A DNA stretch of 64,000 bases from Agrypnia vestita. Lineage: Eukaryota > Arthropoda > Insecta > Trichoptera > Phryganeidae. The position numbers were made by a program, and so were the translations under genes. This document shows, piece by piece, positions 44,470 to 55,114 of the stretch. The notes under the pieces were generated by a model that saw only the letters and a program-made list of their open reading frames with translations, was not told the origin of the DNA and searched no databases. Numbering within the stretch: position 1 is the stretch's first letter; every line of letters begins with the position of its first letter. Where the stretch lies: assembly GCA_016648135.1 (NCBI GenBank), contig JADDOH010024890.1, positions 48,886 to 112,885 on the forward strand. The letters run 5' to 3'.

Positions 44470-45100
44470 CGTTATATTGCTATCTTCATAATGGCTCCGA
44501 ATGCTTTGTGATTTTGTTATTGCTACTACTACTATAATTCATACTTTAAATTATTACAATGTATTTTTTATCAAAGTGGATTACCTAGTTATTTAAATTT
44601 GAAATGAATTTTTATTAATTACTGTTGATGCCGTTCAGAAGAATATTGTTCATTAGAATAATAAATCAGCCCTCATTTTGCATTCAACAAATGAATAAAC
44701 CGTCTGGCTTTTCATGGAAAATTCAATTTATCACCCAGGTGGGGAGGATATTGCCGAACTGGGGTGGGTATACATTGAATATCGAATATTCACAACATCC
44801 CGCTCGATTTTTCATTATTTAGTGCTACATAAAAGCATTTAAACACCCGCTGAGTGGAAATTGAATTTATAATTTTGTCACATAAATTATTCCTAATTGA
44901 AAAGTCAACCCCGGTATTCGCTTAATTTGATTCGACATAATAACAACATATTTACTGGGCTTAAAAACAGAGCGCTTAGTGACGTATTTTTTGTATACAA
45001 AATAAAGCAACACCAAAATAAAAGAAAAAATACATCATTTTGTTAAAAATATCGACATAGATGTTTAGAAAAATAATGAACATTTATTTTGACATTACTG
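44470..45100. other. No gene seen
   Basis: AT-rich spacer; nothing recognisable. Confidence 0.3.
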
Positions 45101-45104
45101 GGAA

Positions 45105-45165
45105 CCCGGAGCCCTTGGTGTGGGAAGCCAGTGACGTAGCCACTAGTTTATAAGGGCCACCGTTT
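45105..45165 (-). repeat. tRNA-Val-like SINE head, copy 2
   Basis: Minus strand: TAGTGGCTACGTCACTGGCT, CCCACACCAAGGGCTCCGGG, TTCCC. Same order of box A, CAC anticodon-arm remnant and box B as at 24657-24740. Confidence 0.5.
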
Positions 45166-45379
45166 TAAAAACTGTTTTTTTTGTCATTTGGATATTATCA
45201 CATTATTCTAAGAACAATCTTCAGGAAAAGTCTGATGTCATTAGGTATGGTGAATGAAATACGATATCAATGGTGGATCAATAAAAATAGATAGACATCC
45301 TTAGAGTTTAAACAGTATTTAAAAAAATATACAAAATAATAATCACAAAAATATATATAGTAAACATTTTAAAATAACC

Positions 45380-45649
45380 CTAGCAAAATATTAAAAGCAA
45401 TAAAATAGAAAAATATACACAAAAAATTGATTCAATAAAATATCATATTACGTGGATTACTAATTTATAATGTACTGAATTTGAGATTTTAAAGAAAAAA
45501 TTTCCTATTCATTTATAGGAAACATGATTTCGAAAGGGATGGATAAATAATACTTAGAATTTACTACATTTTAAATTAGTAATTCTCGGTGATAGCATTT
45601 AAAACATTTTAAATTTTTTTTTGGTTATTGCTGTCTCGCTTTAATATCC
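45380..45649. mobile_element. MITE family B, diverged copy
   Basis: Right end GGTTATTGCTGTCTCGCTTT. The interior TAGGAAACATGATTTCGAAA and AATTAGTAATTCTCGGTGAT match other family B members. The left TIR (ATTAAAAGCAATAAAATAG near 45390) is much decayed. Confidence 0.55.
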
Positions 45650-46439
45650 CACATATGATTTAACAATTGGAAAAGTCAACAAACCTATGACTAAAATGGT
45701 AAAACATTAGCAGATGTTATAATAAAAACTATCACTGCCCCAGAATCGACTCTATGTTTCTTTTGAAAGTAGACAAGCTGTCATGGAATACATCTACAAA
45801 CTCGCTGTAGGTACTCATTGCCCAGTCTGTGAAGTCTCGGCAATAATGAGTGTATGTGGTAGTTGTTCCACGTATTATCATAGAAGAATATATATTATGA
45901 ACGTATATAATAAAAGTAAATATATTAAGTTAGTAAGTATAGGTATATAAGTACATTTGATTTAAAAAAGTAATTATTTATAAATATGATTATTTTCAAT
46001 TGGAAAAACCGATGTCACTTGATTCAATTTGTGATAAATGATAATTCAATTTGATAAGAATTTTATCAGTTTCCGTTTGAATTTAGTCAAAGTACTTGAC
46101 GGATGTTATTCAGAAGTTCTGGGTTCAAGTCCCGATGGTAATTATACTTTCACGAGCAATGCTAACTACGCAATATCGAAATGTCTCAAACAGTCCATTG
46201 GAATGTAGAATCAACTCCCCTATTCTAGAAAAAACAGAAATTACTAGAAATATGGAGAAACAGGTTGAATACTCACGAAAACCACATTAATGTATTTAAT
46301 TAGACCAGAGCTTCCTTCGTCACAGGTGAACCTTGTCTGCATTTTCTCCCTCCCACTTTATAAATTGTCATAAATTTTGCAAGTGTTGTCATTTTGGATT
46401 TCGTTAAAGACTTTCCAATTAAAATAAAAATGGTTTAAA

Positions 46440-46625
46440 CTGCTGTTTAATATAATCCCCGTCGACGTCCGATCATTTTTGAATCAAGGGATGAGCTTGA
46501 TAATTTCCGCATGTTTTTTTAAATCGGTTGTTGACAGTTTGTCGATCGTCAAAACGCGTCATCCTTCAGTGTGTGTTTTTCCGCTCAAAAATTAATTTAA
46601 TTTCGGGAGGAGGTTAAGGTCCAGG
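46440..46625 (-). pseudogene. Possible mariner C-terminal remnant
   Basis: The minus strand contains, across frames, LTIDKLSTTDLKKHAEIIKL and SDVDGDYIKQQF, which resembles the mariner C-terminal 'K-C-I-x-x-x-G-D-Y-V-E-K' ending. There is no readable catalytic domain. Weak. Confidence 0.28.
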
Positions 46626-47224
46626 CTGTTTGGAGGTTGAGAATGGTCCAGCAGCTCTCATCCAAACATCTGAATTTCTTTTGCCGTTTATTGAGCAAAG
46701 CGAAAATTTATAAAACAAATCACCGATGGTACATTGCAATTGAAAATATTGATTATAGACATGGTTAATAAAATGATACAAAAAATGACGTCCGACGAAC
46801 TGAAAGTTCCAAAATAACAAGTAGGATTACATTCAAGTCATGAAAATTTTTACTAACGTTCCTATCCAAAGTTCTTAAATTATTAGTATGTATGAGGAAA
46901 CGATTCTTACTTTAAAAATGACTTACGCGCAAACGATAGTTCATAAATTTCTGAAATTTAATTCCTCATAAACCCAATTCCTCGAATGTTCGTTGCATGA
47001 AAAACAAGTTTCTTAAAATGCAATTGCTCGATTATTTATCAATGAATCGAATTTGGTATTTTAGAGCTTTTTAAATGCAGTTATGTGAGAAGATATTGTA
47101 CGACAGATGATAACAGACTTTTTATTAATTCCGATATATCACGCGACCTGTTATAACATAGACTTTTTATCGCCTAGCATATTATCTGTATTAGAAATCA
47201 AATTTGAGTATTAAATATTAAAAA

Positions 47225-47380
47225 ATAAATAAATTAATCAATTAGAAAGACATACAGAAAAATCAAAACCACGAAAAAATATTTGGCTACTACCGGGATT
47301 CGAACCACGGATCTCCTCCTTTCCGGGGCAGGCGCGATCTCCAATTACTGGCTAAGGCTGTAGCGGCCTTCTATATTTGC
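47225..47380 (-). repeat. tRNA-derived SINE, family S3, copy 1
   Basis: Minus strand: TAGCCAGTAATTGGAGATCG (box A region), GTGGTTCGAATCCCGG (good box B), then TAGTAGCCAAAT and a tail GATTTTTCTGTATGTCTTTC. The 3' half recurs at 47655-47732. Confidence 0.6.
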
Positions 47381-47654
47381 GTGAATATATCGACCTTATC
47401 TGTAAGTCTCATTTATTAATTGATTAACATTTATTATCCATTTTTAGAGAAATCCACTTTTTCTGGTATGGTAGGCACAAATTACTTTGCGTTTCTGCCG
47501 CTAGAGGACGCCAGAATTAATCGTTTAATCAATTTTATATTTTTTGGCACATTTGATACAACACACATATACTACCTATTAGGTATATTCAAGAACATAT
47601 TTTTATTGTGAAGTTGTAATTTTTTCAGAACAAAGTTTTGTGAAATTTAAAACC

Positions 47655-47732
47655 AAATTAATTAATCAATTAGAAAGACATACAGAAAAATCAAATCCAC
47701 GAAAAATATTTGGCTGCTTCCGGGATTCGAAC
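47655..47732 (-). repeat. SINE family S3, 3' half
   Basis: Repeats the tail AATTAATCAATTAGAAAGAC, ATACAGAAAAATCAAA and the box B-adjacent TTCCGGGATTCGAAC of the copy 430 bp to the left, in the same orientation. Confidence 0.6.
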
Positions 47733-47759
47733 TAATTTCTTAAATAATTAAATTATTTT

Positions 47760-47990
47760 AAAAATACGGTCCGTAACTTGCTGGAGCTACGCTGGAATTA
47801 CAACTATAGATAATTAGTGTGTGACACGCAATCAGAGCGCCACACGCAACGGCTCAGGCAACACGCAAGGGTCGCCCACCAAATTAAACGGTCTTAACAT
47901 TTTAATATATTTTAATATTATATTTAGTTTTAGGTTTAAGCGGATAAAGTCAATATAAAAAAAATCAAATAGTTTTCTGTTCATGAATAT
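47760..47990 (+). repeat. Repeat family D, copy 3
   Basis: CGGCTCAGGCAACACGC, CACCAAATTAAACGGTCTTA and TTTAAGCGGATAAAGTCAAT match copy 1 at 12.9-13.1 kb. Confidence 0.65.
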
Positions 47991-48363
47991 TCTAATAATA
48001 ATAAACTGAGTGATTTTTTTACTCTTTTTGTACTTATCTTAAGTTTGGAGACTAATTTTTCTGATCTGAAATGTTTCGTTTGGTACTTCTAAGTAACTGT
48101 CCTTGAGGTATGTATGTAAATAGATTGCTATTTCATAACTTAGATTTTTTATCTCTACCTTATATTATTTTGAGATTTTTTTTAGACTTGCGTAAACAAT
48201 TCTTTTTACAGCCTGAATTACAAAAATATGAGTATGTATATTTGTCCAATGAATAGCCTAGTTTATAACATTTTTGAGGAATTTACGCCAGAATAAATGG
48301 CTTCGAGCGATTTACCTAGAACCAGTTCAAAGTAAGCTAAATGCAGCATAACATTATTACCTG

Positions 48364-48397
48364 TTAGGTTAGGTTAGGTTAGGTTAGGTTAGTTTAG
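48364..48397 (+). repeat. Interstitial (TTAGG)n tract 1
   Basis: Five uninterrupted TTAGG units followed by TTAGTTTAGG. TTAGG is the canonical telomere repeat of most insects. Here it lies inside ordinary repeat-rich DNA. Confidence 0.85.
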
Positions 48398-48892
48398 GAT
48401 CCTAGGATAAAAATTGAGTCCGGACCATTTGATCGCCAGGCGAGCACTTTGCCGCGATCACCGAGCGAGAAATATGTTTTAATATTTTCGTCGGAAAGCC
48501 TGCCCCTGTATCCGTCACAAGTCTGGAAAAAAATTTCCCGCTCTTTTATTAATTTAAAATTCAATTTTTCGTGATCTCCGAACACGCCACCTGCGCTTAA
48601 ACACTAAACCCATTTTCATCCCCAAACGGAAATTGGAAAAAAGTTTTTCGGCTTAGAGACTTTTGGGGTGTGTTCATCACTGTCCCCGCCGACTGTCGAT
48701 ACTATCGACTCATTTCAAATGTTGGGGAATTTTTAATATAAATATTGAAATTCCCTCCAACATTAATAATCGACTTTTTAATATGGCCCCAGTCAATAAA
48801 TTATTATTAACTGTAATTTATATAAAATACGTTATTATTACCTAAATAATAAATTCTATTACAGAGTTAAGGTTGTTATCACGGTCGTTAGA

Positions 48893-49245
48893 CATATTTA
48901 ACTGTAACCGGTTGTGCATATTTTATACGAACCGAATGAACGACTTTCGAGGTTTCGTTGAATTTTGAATAAGGGCGGGTAAAGGACGACCTTTACCCGC
49001 CCTCTACCTCTGCGGGTAAAGGTCGTCCTCCTGATGGCGTTGAATAAGGATTCAACGAAACGTCGAGAATCGTCTCTCGGAAGAACGTACGGTTCGTATA
49101 AAATATCCGCAACCAGTTACAGTTAAATAAAATAATATACGACTTTCGACGTTTCGTTGACTTCTTTTTCAACGAAACGTCAAGAATCGTTTCTCGGAAA
49201 AACATACGGTTCGTATAAAATATCCGCAACCAGTTACAGTTAAAT
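48893..49245. repeat. Inverted/direct repeat cluster, Penelope-type terminus family IV
   Basis: A unit ATTCAACGAAACGTCGAG...CGGTTCGTATAAAATATCCGC AACCAGTTACAG is present inverted at 48895-48962 and twice directly (49050-49128 and 49164-49243). A GGGTAAAGG palindrome (48975-49024) sits at the turn. The middle copy carries a hammerhead-like motif. The (TTAGG)n tract is 500 bp to the left and the family III copy 100 bp to the right. Confidence 0.6.
49028..49067 (+). ncRNA. Hammerhead ribozyme-like motif, family IV
   Basis: Helix I CUC, core CUGAUGG (A9 replaced by G), one extra C, helix II GUUGAAU/AUUCAAC (7 perfect pairs) closed by AAGG, GAA, helix III AC/GU, cleavage-position C (GUC triplet), then GAG pairing with CUC. 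Helices and the GAAA box are intact. The G at A9 is expected to weaken catalysis. Confidence 0.5.
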
Positions 49246-49318
49246 AGTAAATTCTATTTCTAAATAATAATAATAATAATGGGAACTTGATTTAAAATAT
49301 GTTTTACTTTACTTTGTA

Positions 49319-49320
<2 letters not shown>

Positions 49321-49361
<41 letters not shown>
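49321..49361 (+). repeat. (AC)n microsatellite
   Basis: Uninterrupted AC dinucleotides over 41 bp, directly before the inverted Penelope terminal unit. Confidence 0.98.
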
Positions 49362-49363
<2 letters not shown>

Positions 49364-49365
49364 AA

Positions 49366-49425
49366 GAGTTATTAAATTACTACTATAGTTTCGAGAGGAG
49401 TTTCCCTACTCACATTAGACCAGTT
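49366..49425 (-). repeat. Inverted Penelope terminal unit, family III
   Basis: The minus strand reads CTCTCGAAACTATAGTAGTA ATTTAATAACTC, matching 49909-49938. The palindrome ACTATAGT would be helix III. The CUGAUGA box has become CTAATG, so this copy is not a ribozyme. Its inverted orientation upstream of the coding remnant is typical for Penelope-like elements. Confidence 0.65.
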
Positions 49426-49439
49426 TATTACACAAACAA

Positions 49440-49760
49440 AACAAAAATAGGTATGTTGGAAAAAAGCGAGATATATGAAATAACTTGCGGAGACTATGAT
49501 AAAAAATGTATAGGCCGAACCACTAGAAACTTAAATACACGCATAAAAGAACATCACCTGTTAAACAAAGCTGTTAAAAAATAACAATTTCTCCGAATTT
49601 GCCAATCATATAATTAACACTAATCATTCTTTCGATAGTTACAAATGAAAATTACTCCACTCGGTTCCTCATAGAGGATGGATAATGAATAGTTTGGAAA
49701 CCATTGAAATTCTAAAAAAATTGAATTCTAGAAATACATTAATGAATAATATCACATCTC
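49440..49760 (+). pseudogene. Penelope-like element GIY-YIG endonuclease remnant, family III
   Basis: IYEITCGDYDKKCIGRTTRN followed by LNTRIKEHHLLNKAVKK. This is the GIY-YIG nuclease start (Y-x-I-x-C ... C-I-G-x-T-x-R-x-x-x-x-R-x-x-E-H), which in Penelope-like retroelements is fused C-terminal to the reverse transcriptase. A frameshift and stops follow (49581 on). The last part corresponds to LETIEILKKLNS (49696-49730). The reverse transcriptase is absent (5'-truncated). Confidence 0.75.
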
Positions 49761-49870
49761 AGTCCACTTCACCACTCCTAGAGCTATTCGGGGAAAAAAT
49801 ACCCTTCCCCACCGCGCGCCCCCCTGACCTACCCGATTAATTTTGGATTGATACATTTTGTATTTAAGTT

Positions 49871-49938
49871 AGTTATTATCTATGCCTGATGATGAGAGGG
49901 ACTGCTCGTCTCGAAACTAAAGTAGTAATTTAATAACT
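49871..49938 (+). ncRNA. Hammerhead ribozyme-like motif, family III
   Basis: Extended helix I AGUUAUUA (49871-49878) pairs with UAAUAACU (49931-49938) over 8 bp. After an internal loop (UCUA/AUU) UGC pairs with GUA (one G-U). Core CUGAUGA is at 49886-49892, extra U, helix II GAGA/UCUC, GAA, helix III ACU/AGU (49916-49923, centre A-A), cleavage-position A at 49924. It lies 110 bp after the endonuclease remnant on the same strand. Confidence 0.65.
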
Positions 49939-50289
49939 CATATTGTGTGTGTATTATATTAATGATTTATTGCACCACGAAGTATCTGCCAAATCTATCA
50001 ATGATAATGAGAATTTGAGTTCAATACTGCCAAAACAATAAAGTTTATGTTCAAAATGAGCAGAGAACAGACACCAACACCGTCATTAATTGTAGGAGAC
50101 TAAATTTTTGAATCGGGCGAACTGTTTAGATTTGTGGGGACAAATGTGATATACTGGAAAAATGATATACAACATGAAATATAAAGGCAGGATAAAATCA
50201 AGGAAAGTTTGTTTAAAGTCACAGATTAAACTGTATATTTAATCTTAGATTTATGCTCCAAGAGAAAGTATTTCAGCAGTAAATTTAAA

Positions 50290-50600
50290 AAAAACTAACC
50301 CATAAAAAACAAGTTTTTATAACACTCCCTTTCTCATTGAATCAGGTTTCGCGTCTTTACACACGACGGGCTAATTACTCATTTGTATTGATTCCAATTT
50401 GAAAAAACCATTAAAATTTCGAAAAATCCAAAATTAAACTATATTTATTAAATTTTTTGAAACGAAAATTTGTTAGATCATTTTTATTGTCGCCACAAGT
50501 CTGCTTGCAAAGTTTTAGCTCGATTGGATCACAGGGAAAGGGTTTAAAATCGATCCAAAGCAGATGCTACGAGTTAAAAGAAAGGGAATAAAAAGAATTA
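50290..50600 (-). repeat. Interspersed repeat family C, copy 4
   Basis: ACTAACCCATAAAAAACAAG at the left and AAAGAAAGGGAATAAAAAG at the right, with the CTCGATTGGATCACAGGG interior. An inner block (GTTTCGCGTCTTTACACACG) is private to this copy. Confidence 0.7.
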
Positions 50601-50828
50601 TAATGTATGTATCCTATTGTGAAGAGGCTATTATTGTTTTTTTTAATGGACATAGTGTATAAAGGATAAAAAATTTAGTTGTACATAAAATAATATGATT
50701 GATAAATATATAGAACATGTGGCAGAGATGAACGGTAAGACTGAGAAAAATATAAATTGATTGGAAGGTGACTGCAGCGAACTAACTATTGATTTGATTG
50801 ATGTCATTGATTCGCTTATTATGTTTGT

Positions 50829-50867
50829 TTAGGTTAAGTTAGGTTAGGTTAGGTTAGGTTAGGTTAG
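50829..50867 (+). repeat. Interstitial (TTAGG)n tract 2
   Basis: TTAGG TTAAG then about six TTAGG units, 2.4 kb to the right of tract 1 and in the same orientation. The flank GACTACCCAATTTAGCGTAC is unrelated to the first tract's flank. Confidence 0.85.
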
Positions 50868-51097
50868 AATTGAGACTACCCAATTTAGCGTACTTTGGGC
50901 AGTCTCATTTATTATGTGATGACCACTTATAAAAGGTTTGATAACCAAATTTATTCTGTATCTACATATGTTTTTACTTTGTCAGCAATTGTCAAAGGCT
51001 AGCAGTTCAGAATAATTCCATAAAAAATAAGAAATTTTACATTGTTTAGTCCGTTTAAAAGTGGTTGAAGCTTTCCAAAATTGGAATAACTACTCAA

Positions 51098-51175
51098 TCT
51101 CAAGAATGTTAAATCTCTCATTACTCATATACTCAATCTCAAGAATGTTAAATCTCTCATTACTCAAATACTCAA
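51098..51175 (+). repeat. Two-copy tandem duplication, 39-bp unit
   Basis: CTCAATCTCAAGAATGTTAA ... ATTACTCA occurs twice head to tail with one or two differences. Confidence 0.9.
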
Positions 51176-51339
51176 TAAGTCCTGGTTAAACAGTCCTACC
51201 TGTTCCTCAGTGTTCTCATACCTCCAAATCGAGTCAAACCTTTGAAAAGGAGAAAAATAAATATTTTTGACGCTTTCGAGATGTGGTGTTTGAGTTGTAT
51301 GGTGCGAATACTTGAATTGTAAGACGAACGATTGTTTTT

Positions 51340-51850
51340 ATCTTTCACGAACTCCTTAACCCTTTGCAAAAGTGATAAAATAATTCTTTCATACTGTCAC
51401 GAGATACTAGAAAAAAAAAGTGACTGCACATTGTCGAAGGTTTCCCAATACTTTGAACGTTTAGAACACATAAAAAAAACTTGGAGAGTCTGGGATATAC
51501 AGGATTATAAAAGAATATTCGCAAAACAAGCGGTGCCATTACTGCTGTTATTTTTGACAACGGGCTAACGCCACAGAAAGTGAAACAACAGAAAGTGAAA
51601 CAACAAACAAAAAGACGATACCACAGACTGCAACGTGAATAAGGTACCTACGTGCGGAATTCTCGATAGTCAATCAGTGTGATAAGAGACGGCGTAATAA
51701 ACTGTACCGCAGACAAGTGGATGATTCTGGAGTGACAGATGCGAAATAAGTGATTAACGGAATAGTGCTTGAGTTAAGTTGCATCCAGTGACTTGTTTGA
51801 CAAAATTGTGTGTGTGTTAATGCGAGTGTTTCATTTGTCTTCCATCGAGG
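51340..51850 (+). repeat. LTR-like promoter block 5
   Basis: GGATTATAAAAGAATATTC TATA-like box near 51504, then GACAACGGGCTAACGCCACAGAAAGTGAAAC, which parallels GACGGCGGGCTATCGCCATAGAAAGCGAAAC of block 3 (42757-42790), and the closing CATCCAGTGACTTG shared with 42984-42998. The resemblance over order and wording supports a common LTR-like family. Diverged and without internal genes. Confidence 0.45.
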
Positions 51851-51964
51851 CAGTCCCGTGTCAACACTTTAGGCATGTTTGTTAGATGAGGAAACAACCT
51901 GGAGGATTTGGTAGAGAAATGTTCGATCTCCATTTCGATGGATGGACCAAGGCCAAAATATAAC

Positions 51965-52680
51965 TGCAGTCTCACCATGTACTTATTTATTTATTTATTT
52001 AATTAATACACGGTACAACGTACCATTAAAGAAACAATATATATAAACATGTTTAGATTGAAAGGTAATAATAAAAAAAGGAGATAAGGTATAATTCTAT
52101 CAAAAACAATTAATAAAGTGATATATAAAGAAAAATAAAACATTACTTAACATAAAGTATAACAAAATTACATCAAATGAAATAATAGTTATCAAATCAA
52201 ATATGAAAGTCAACAATCAATAAAACTACAACAAATTAAAATAATTATGTCTGAAATTCAAGAAGCAACAAAATTACAACAAAATGAAATAATTGTAAAC
52301 AAATCAAATCTAAAAATCAAGAAGTAATAAAAATGACAGTAAAATAAAATGAAATGTAAAATTCAAAAATCTAAAAACAAGAGATAGACATGACATTAAT
52401 AACCAATTATAAACGACCGAATTCGTCCAGAAGAGCTTTCTTGTAGGCGGCTAGTGTTTCCGAAAAAACATCCGATAGGTAGCCATACTCGTTTCCTAAC
52501 CTATGGAGCCTTCTAATAGGTGAGCTATAGAGATAATTTACACTAAAATTGTCACAATGAAACGATATACTTTGTCTAGTGCTCCTGGAAGGGAAGTGAT
52601 AAAAAATTAGCTGCGTTAGTTCTGAACTGTTGTAATAATTATTTACGATTTTATACAGTAATACGAGGTTATATATATAA
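51965..52680 (-). pseudogene. LINE ORF2 C-terminus with TAAA tail
   Basis: Minus strand frame: LLYKIVNNYYNSSELTQLI, FHCDNFSVNYLYSSPIRRLH, LGNEYGYLSDVFSETLAAYK, LLDEFGRL and stop at 52407. This is the C-terminal domain of I/Jockey-group LINEs. A 3'UTR and a (TAAA)n tail (TTTATTTATTTATT on the plus strand, 51982-51997) follow. The frame shown is uninterrupted, but everything upstream is missing. Confidence 0.7.
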
Positions 52681-53000
52681 TACGAGGTTATAAATACTTA
52701 TAAACAAAGCATGTATTAAATTACCTAAAGACAATTGCCACACAAACAAACTTAAGTTACAAATCAAAAGAATATACACTATATACGGGAAAAGGAGTTT
52801 CGAATACTTACTCAAAATCTTTAACAACATGCAACAAAGTCCTGAATATAATCCGATAATGAATTCCAAAGAAAATTTGAAATACTTAAAAAAATCATGC
52901 ACTAAAATATGGGAAGACACTAAATTGGGGATCTCACTTAAACAAATAAATGCCTTTATAAATACTGATTTCTGTACCATTAATTTTTTTATCTTTTCTT
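52680..53000 (+). pseudogene. LINE ORF2-like C-terminal fragment
   Basis: KLKLQIKRIYTIYGKRSFEY then LLKIFNNMQ, WEDTKLGISLK. The pattern Y-G-x-R-S-F-x-Y ... N-x-x is the folded C-terminal part of CR1-like ORF2. It is close to, but on the opposite strand from, the preceding LINE, so the two insertions are back to back. Confidence 0.5.
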
Positions 53001-53630
53001 TTTTGTCGAATCAAATTTTGGCAGATTATTTTTATTTTATTTTTATTTATTTATGGGAAACTAACAGTACATATAAAGAGATTATACATGATTATTGAAC
53101 AGTATAGAGACCATCTTACAAGTTTCCACAGAATTAACGTGTTATGTATTAACATAAAGCAACAATAACTTGAGTTATATAATAAAAAACAAAAAAGCAA
53201 AAGTTTTAAATTATGGACGAACTATAAGAGTAAAAAAAAAAAACTATGTGTGATGTATAGTGTTCTGATAAGAAAGAATACCTCCACCCGTCCAGTGACA
53301 TATCTCCGTGTCGGTACGTGAATTGTGTTATATGAGGCGCGTGTGATGGTGAGGTGTGTCAGCAGGATAGGTAGATAGATACAGGGTATTAATTATACTT
53401 AGAATTAACAATGTTGGTTTATTGATGTAAGTTTACAAAAGTTGGCGCGGAGTATCAGAAAATACTGTGTGCTGGCTAAGGCTGTCGGTGGAAGAGTGGT
53501 GTACCTCTAGGGCGTCGGATCCTGGTTGCCGAGTTCCTGATTGGTGGATTTCCCTCGGTACGTAAGGCTAGAAACCGCAGCGGGTCACGATACCCACAAA
53601 ATTAATACCTAAAATATTTTTTCATATTAA
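53000..53630. other. No gene recognised
   Basis: 53270-53600 is GC-richer, with GGCTAAGGCTGTCGGTGGAA (53474 on) faintly like a SINE head. Not classifiable. Confidence 0.25.
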
Positions 53631-53640
53631 ATTAAATATA

Positions 53641-54230
53641 CGCTTGGAAGATATCAATTATGAATATGTCCTTAGTTATTTACAACTATTAAACTTGTCT
53701 GTGACAGACCTAATATTTCTTTATAGGATCATAAACAGCATGATTGATTACCCCCAGATTGTTAGTCTGATCGACTTATATGCCCCATTGAGGTCATCAA
53801 GACACAGTGCATTATTCTGTTATAGTGGAAATGTCAGAACTAATGCATTAGCAAACTCTGTAATTCCCAGATTACACTCATTAGGGAATGAACATGCAGA
53901 GGTGGCTGACATTTTTTCTGATAATATAACTGTGTTTAGGACAAAGCTGATACAATTCTTTACATCCCAACGAAATGGATATGGTTAATAAATTTTTCTG
54001 TATTATTATTTTACCTTTTAACTATCATTATTTATACCTTTAACTGTATTATTGTTTTATCTGTCTTATGTTTTTCTGTATTATTATTTTACCTTTTAAC
54101 TGTTATTAATTGTACCTTTAATCCGTATTATTATTTTATCTGTCTTATGATATTTCTTTTTAAATTTATATTCAGTATTTTTGTAAAAGCCCATAAGGGC
54201 GTTAAATAAATAAATAAATATAACTTTAAA
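53641..54230 (+). pseudogene. LINE ORF2 C-terminus with 3'UTR and TAAA tail
   Basis: The frame to the stop at 53986-53988 reads LSVTDLIFLYRIINSMIDYP, QIVSLIDLYAPLRSSRHSAL, VRTNALANSVIPRLHSLGNE, DIFSDNITVFRTKL: the R-x-x-x-D-L-x-F-L-x-x-I-I-N-G ... S-x-I-P-R-x-x-x-L-x-N end of I/Jockey-type LINEs. The 3'UTR contains three imperfect copies of TTCTGTATTATTATTTTACC, then AAGCCCATAAGGGCGTTAAA and a (TAAA)n tail. 5'-truncated, open over 115 codons. Confidence 0.8.
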
Positions 54231-54239
54231 CTAAACACT

Positions 54240-54955
54240 GTTAATATCTTAATTGTACAACTTTTTTTGCATACTATGCCTGTCCCAATACAGATTCTTT
54301 TAGTAAAACATGCATAGTCCAACCCAAATTATATATAACATGGGAATAAGTACTAAATAAATAAATAAATATGAGCTCACAATCTAAAAGGAGACTTGGC
54401 AGTGAAGAATATTATTTCTTAACGTCATACTTAAAATATCATTTCTCTAACTCGAAAATAAAACTTTTTTAATATTTCAGTACCCACTTGAAAGAATTCT
54501 CATATAGAATATTCAATCTCGGAGTACTCGAACAAAGGTTTGGTTGAATAAAAAGTAATGCAGCTCCCTTCAAAATGATTAATTGAGTGTACGAGAGCGC
54601 CTTTTCATAGGAATTACATTTTAATTCAATAATAATGAGGTTTTAAAACAAAATTGTTTTGAACCAGAGTTTATTTATCCTTTTACATATTTAAACAATC
54701 TATTTTCTTGGATTAGGAGAGTTGAGTAAAACATTATTTATTTAATTCAAAAACTTTGTTGAATGCCAGCGAATCTTTGAAATAATGGCGAAGTCTCGAA
54801 ACCCGCGGAATAAAGTTTAGTTGTTGAATAAGTTTGTGATTGATTGGTAGTAGGTACATTCATTTCATAAATCTGTATATTTTGAAACGAAAAAAATCAA
54901 TAAATGAATGATAAAAGAAACGGTTTCAGGTGAATTAGTTTCATTTAATGAAATG
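54240..54955. other. No gene seen
   Basis: AT-rich spacer with a small (TAAA)n tract at 54355-54371, possibly the tail of another lost LINE. Confidence 0.3.
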
Positions 54956-55114
54956 ATGCAATTAGAGTAGCTTGTTGGAATTGTAATTGGGACACTCGCC
55001 TCGTGAATCAAAGGTCGCGGGTTCGAACCTCACTCCAGACTAGCGAGATAGTCCTATTTTTTCTTCAAGTCTGTGTTTACTGGGGTATTATGCCGTGTTG
55101 TTACGACCTTTCGG

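Noticed and set aside
47281..47370. Possible true tRNA gene (good box B GTGGTTCGAATCCC)
   Set aside because: Acceptor and anticodon stems do not pair and the 3' half is repeated nearby; a SINE head explains it better.
48364..50867. A chromosome end or telomere
   Set aside because: Tracts are only five to seven units long and are surrounded by ordinary repeats on both sides.
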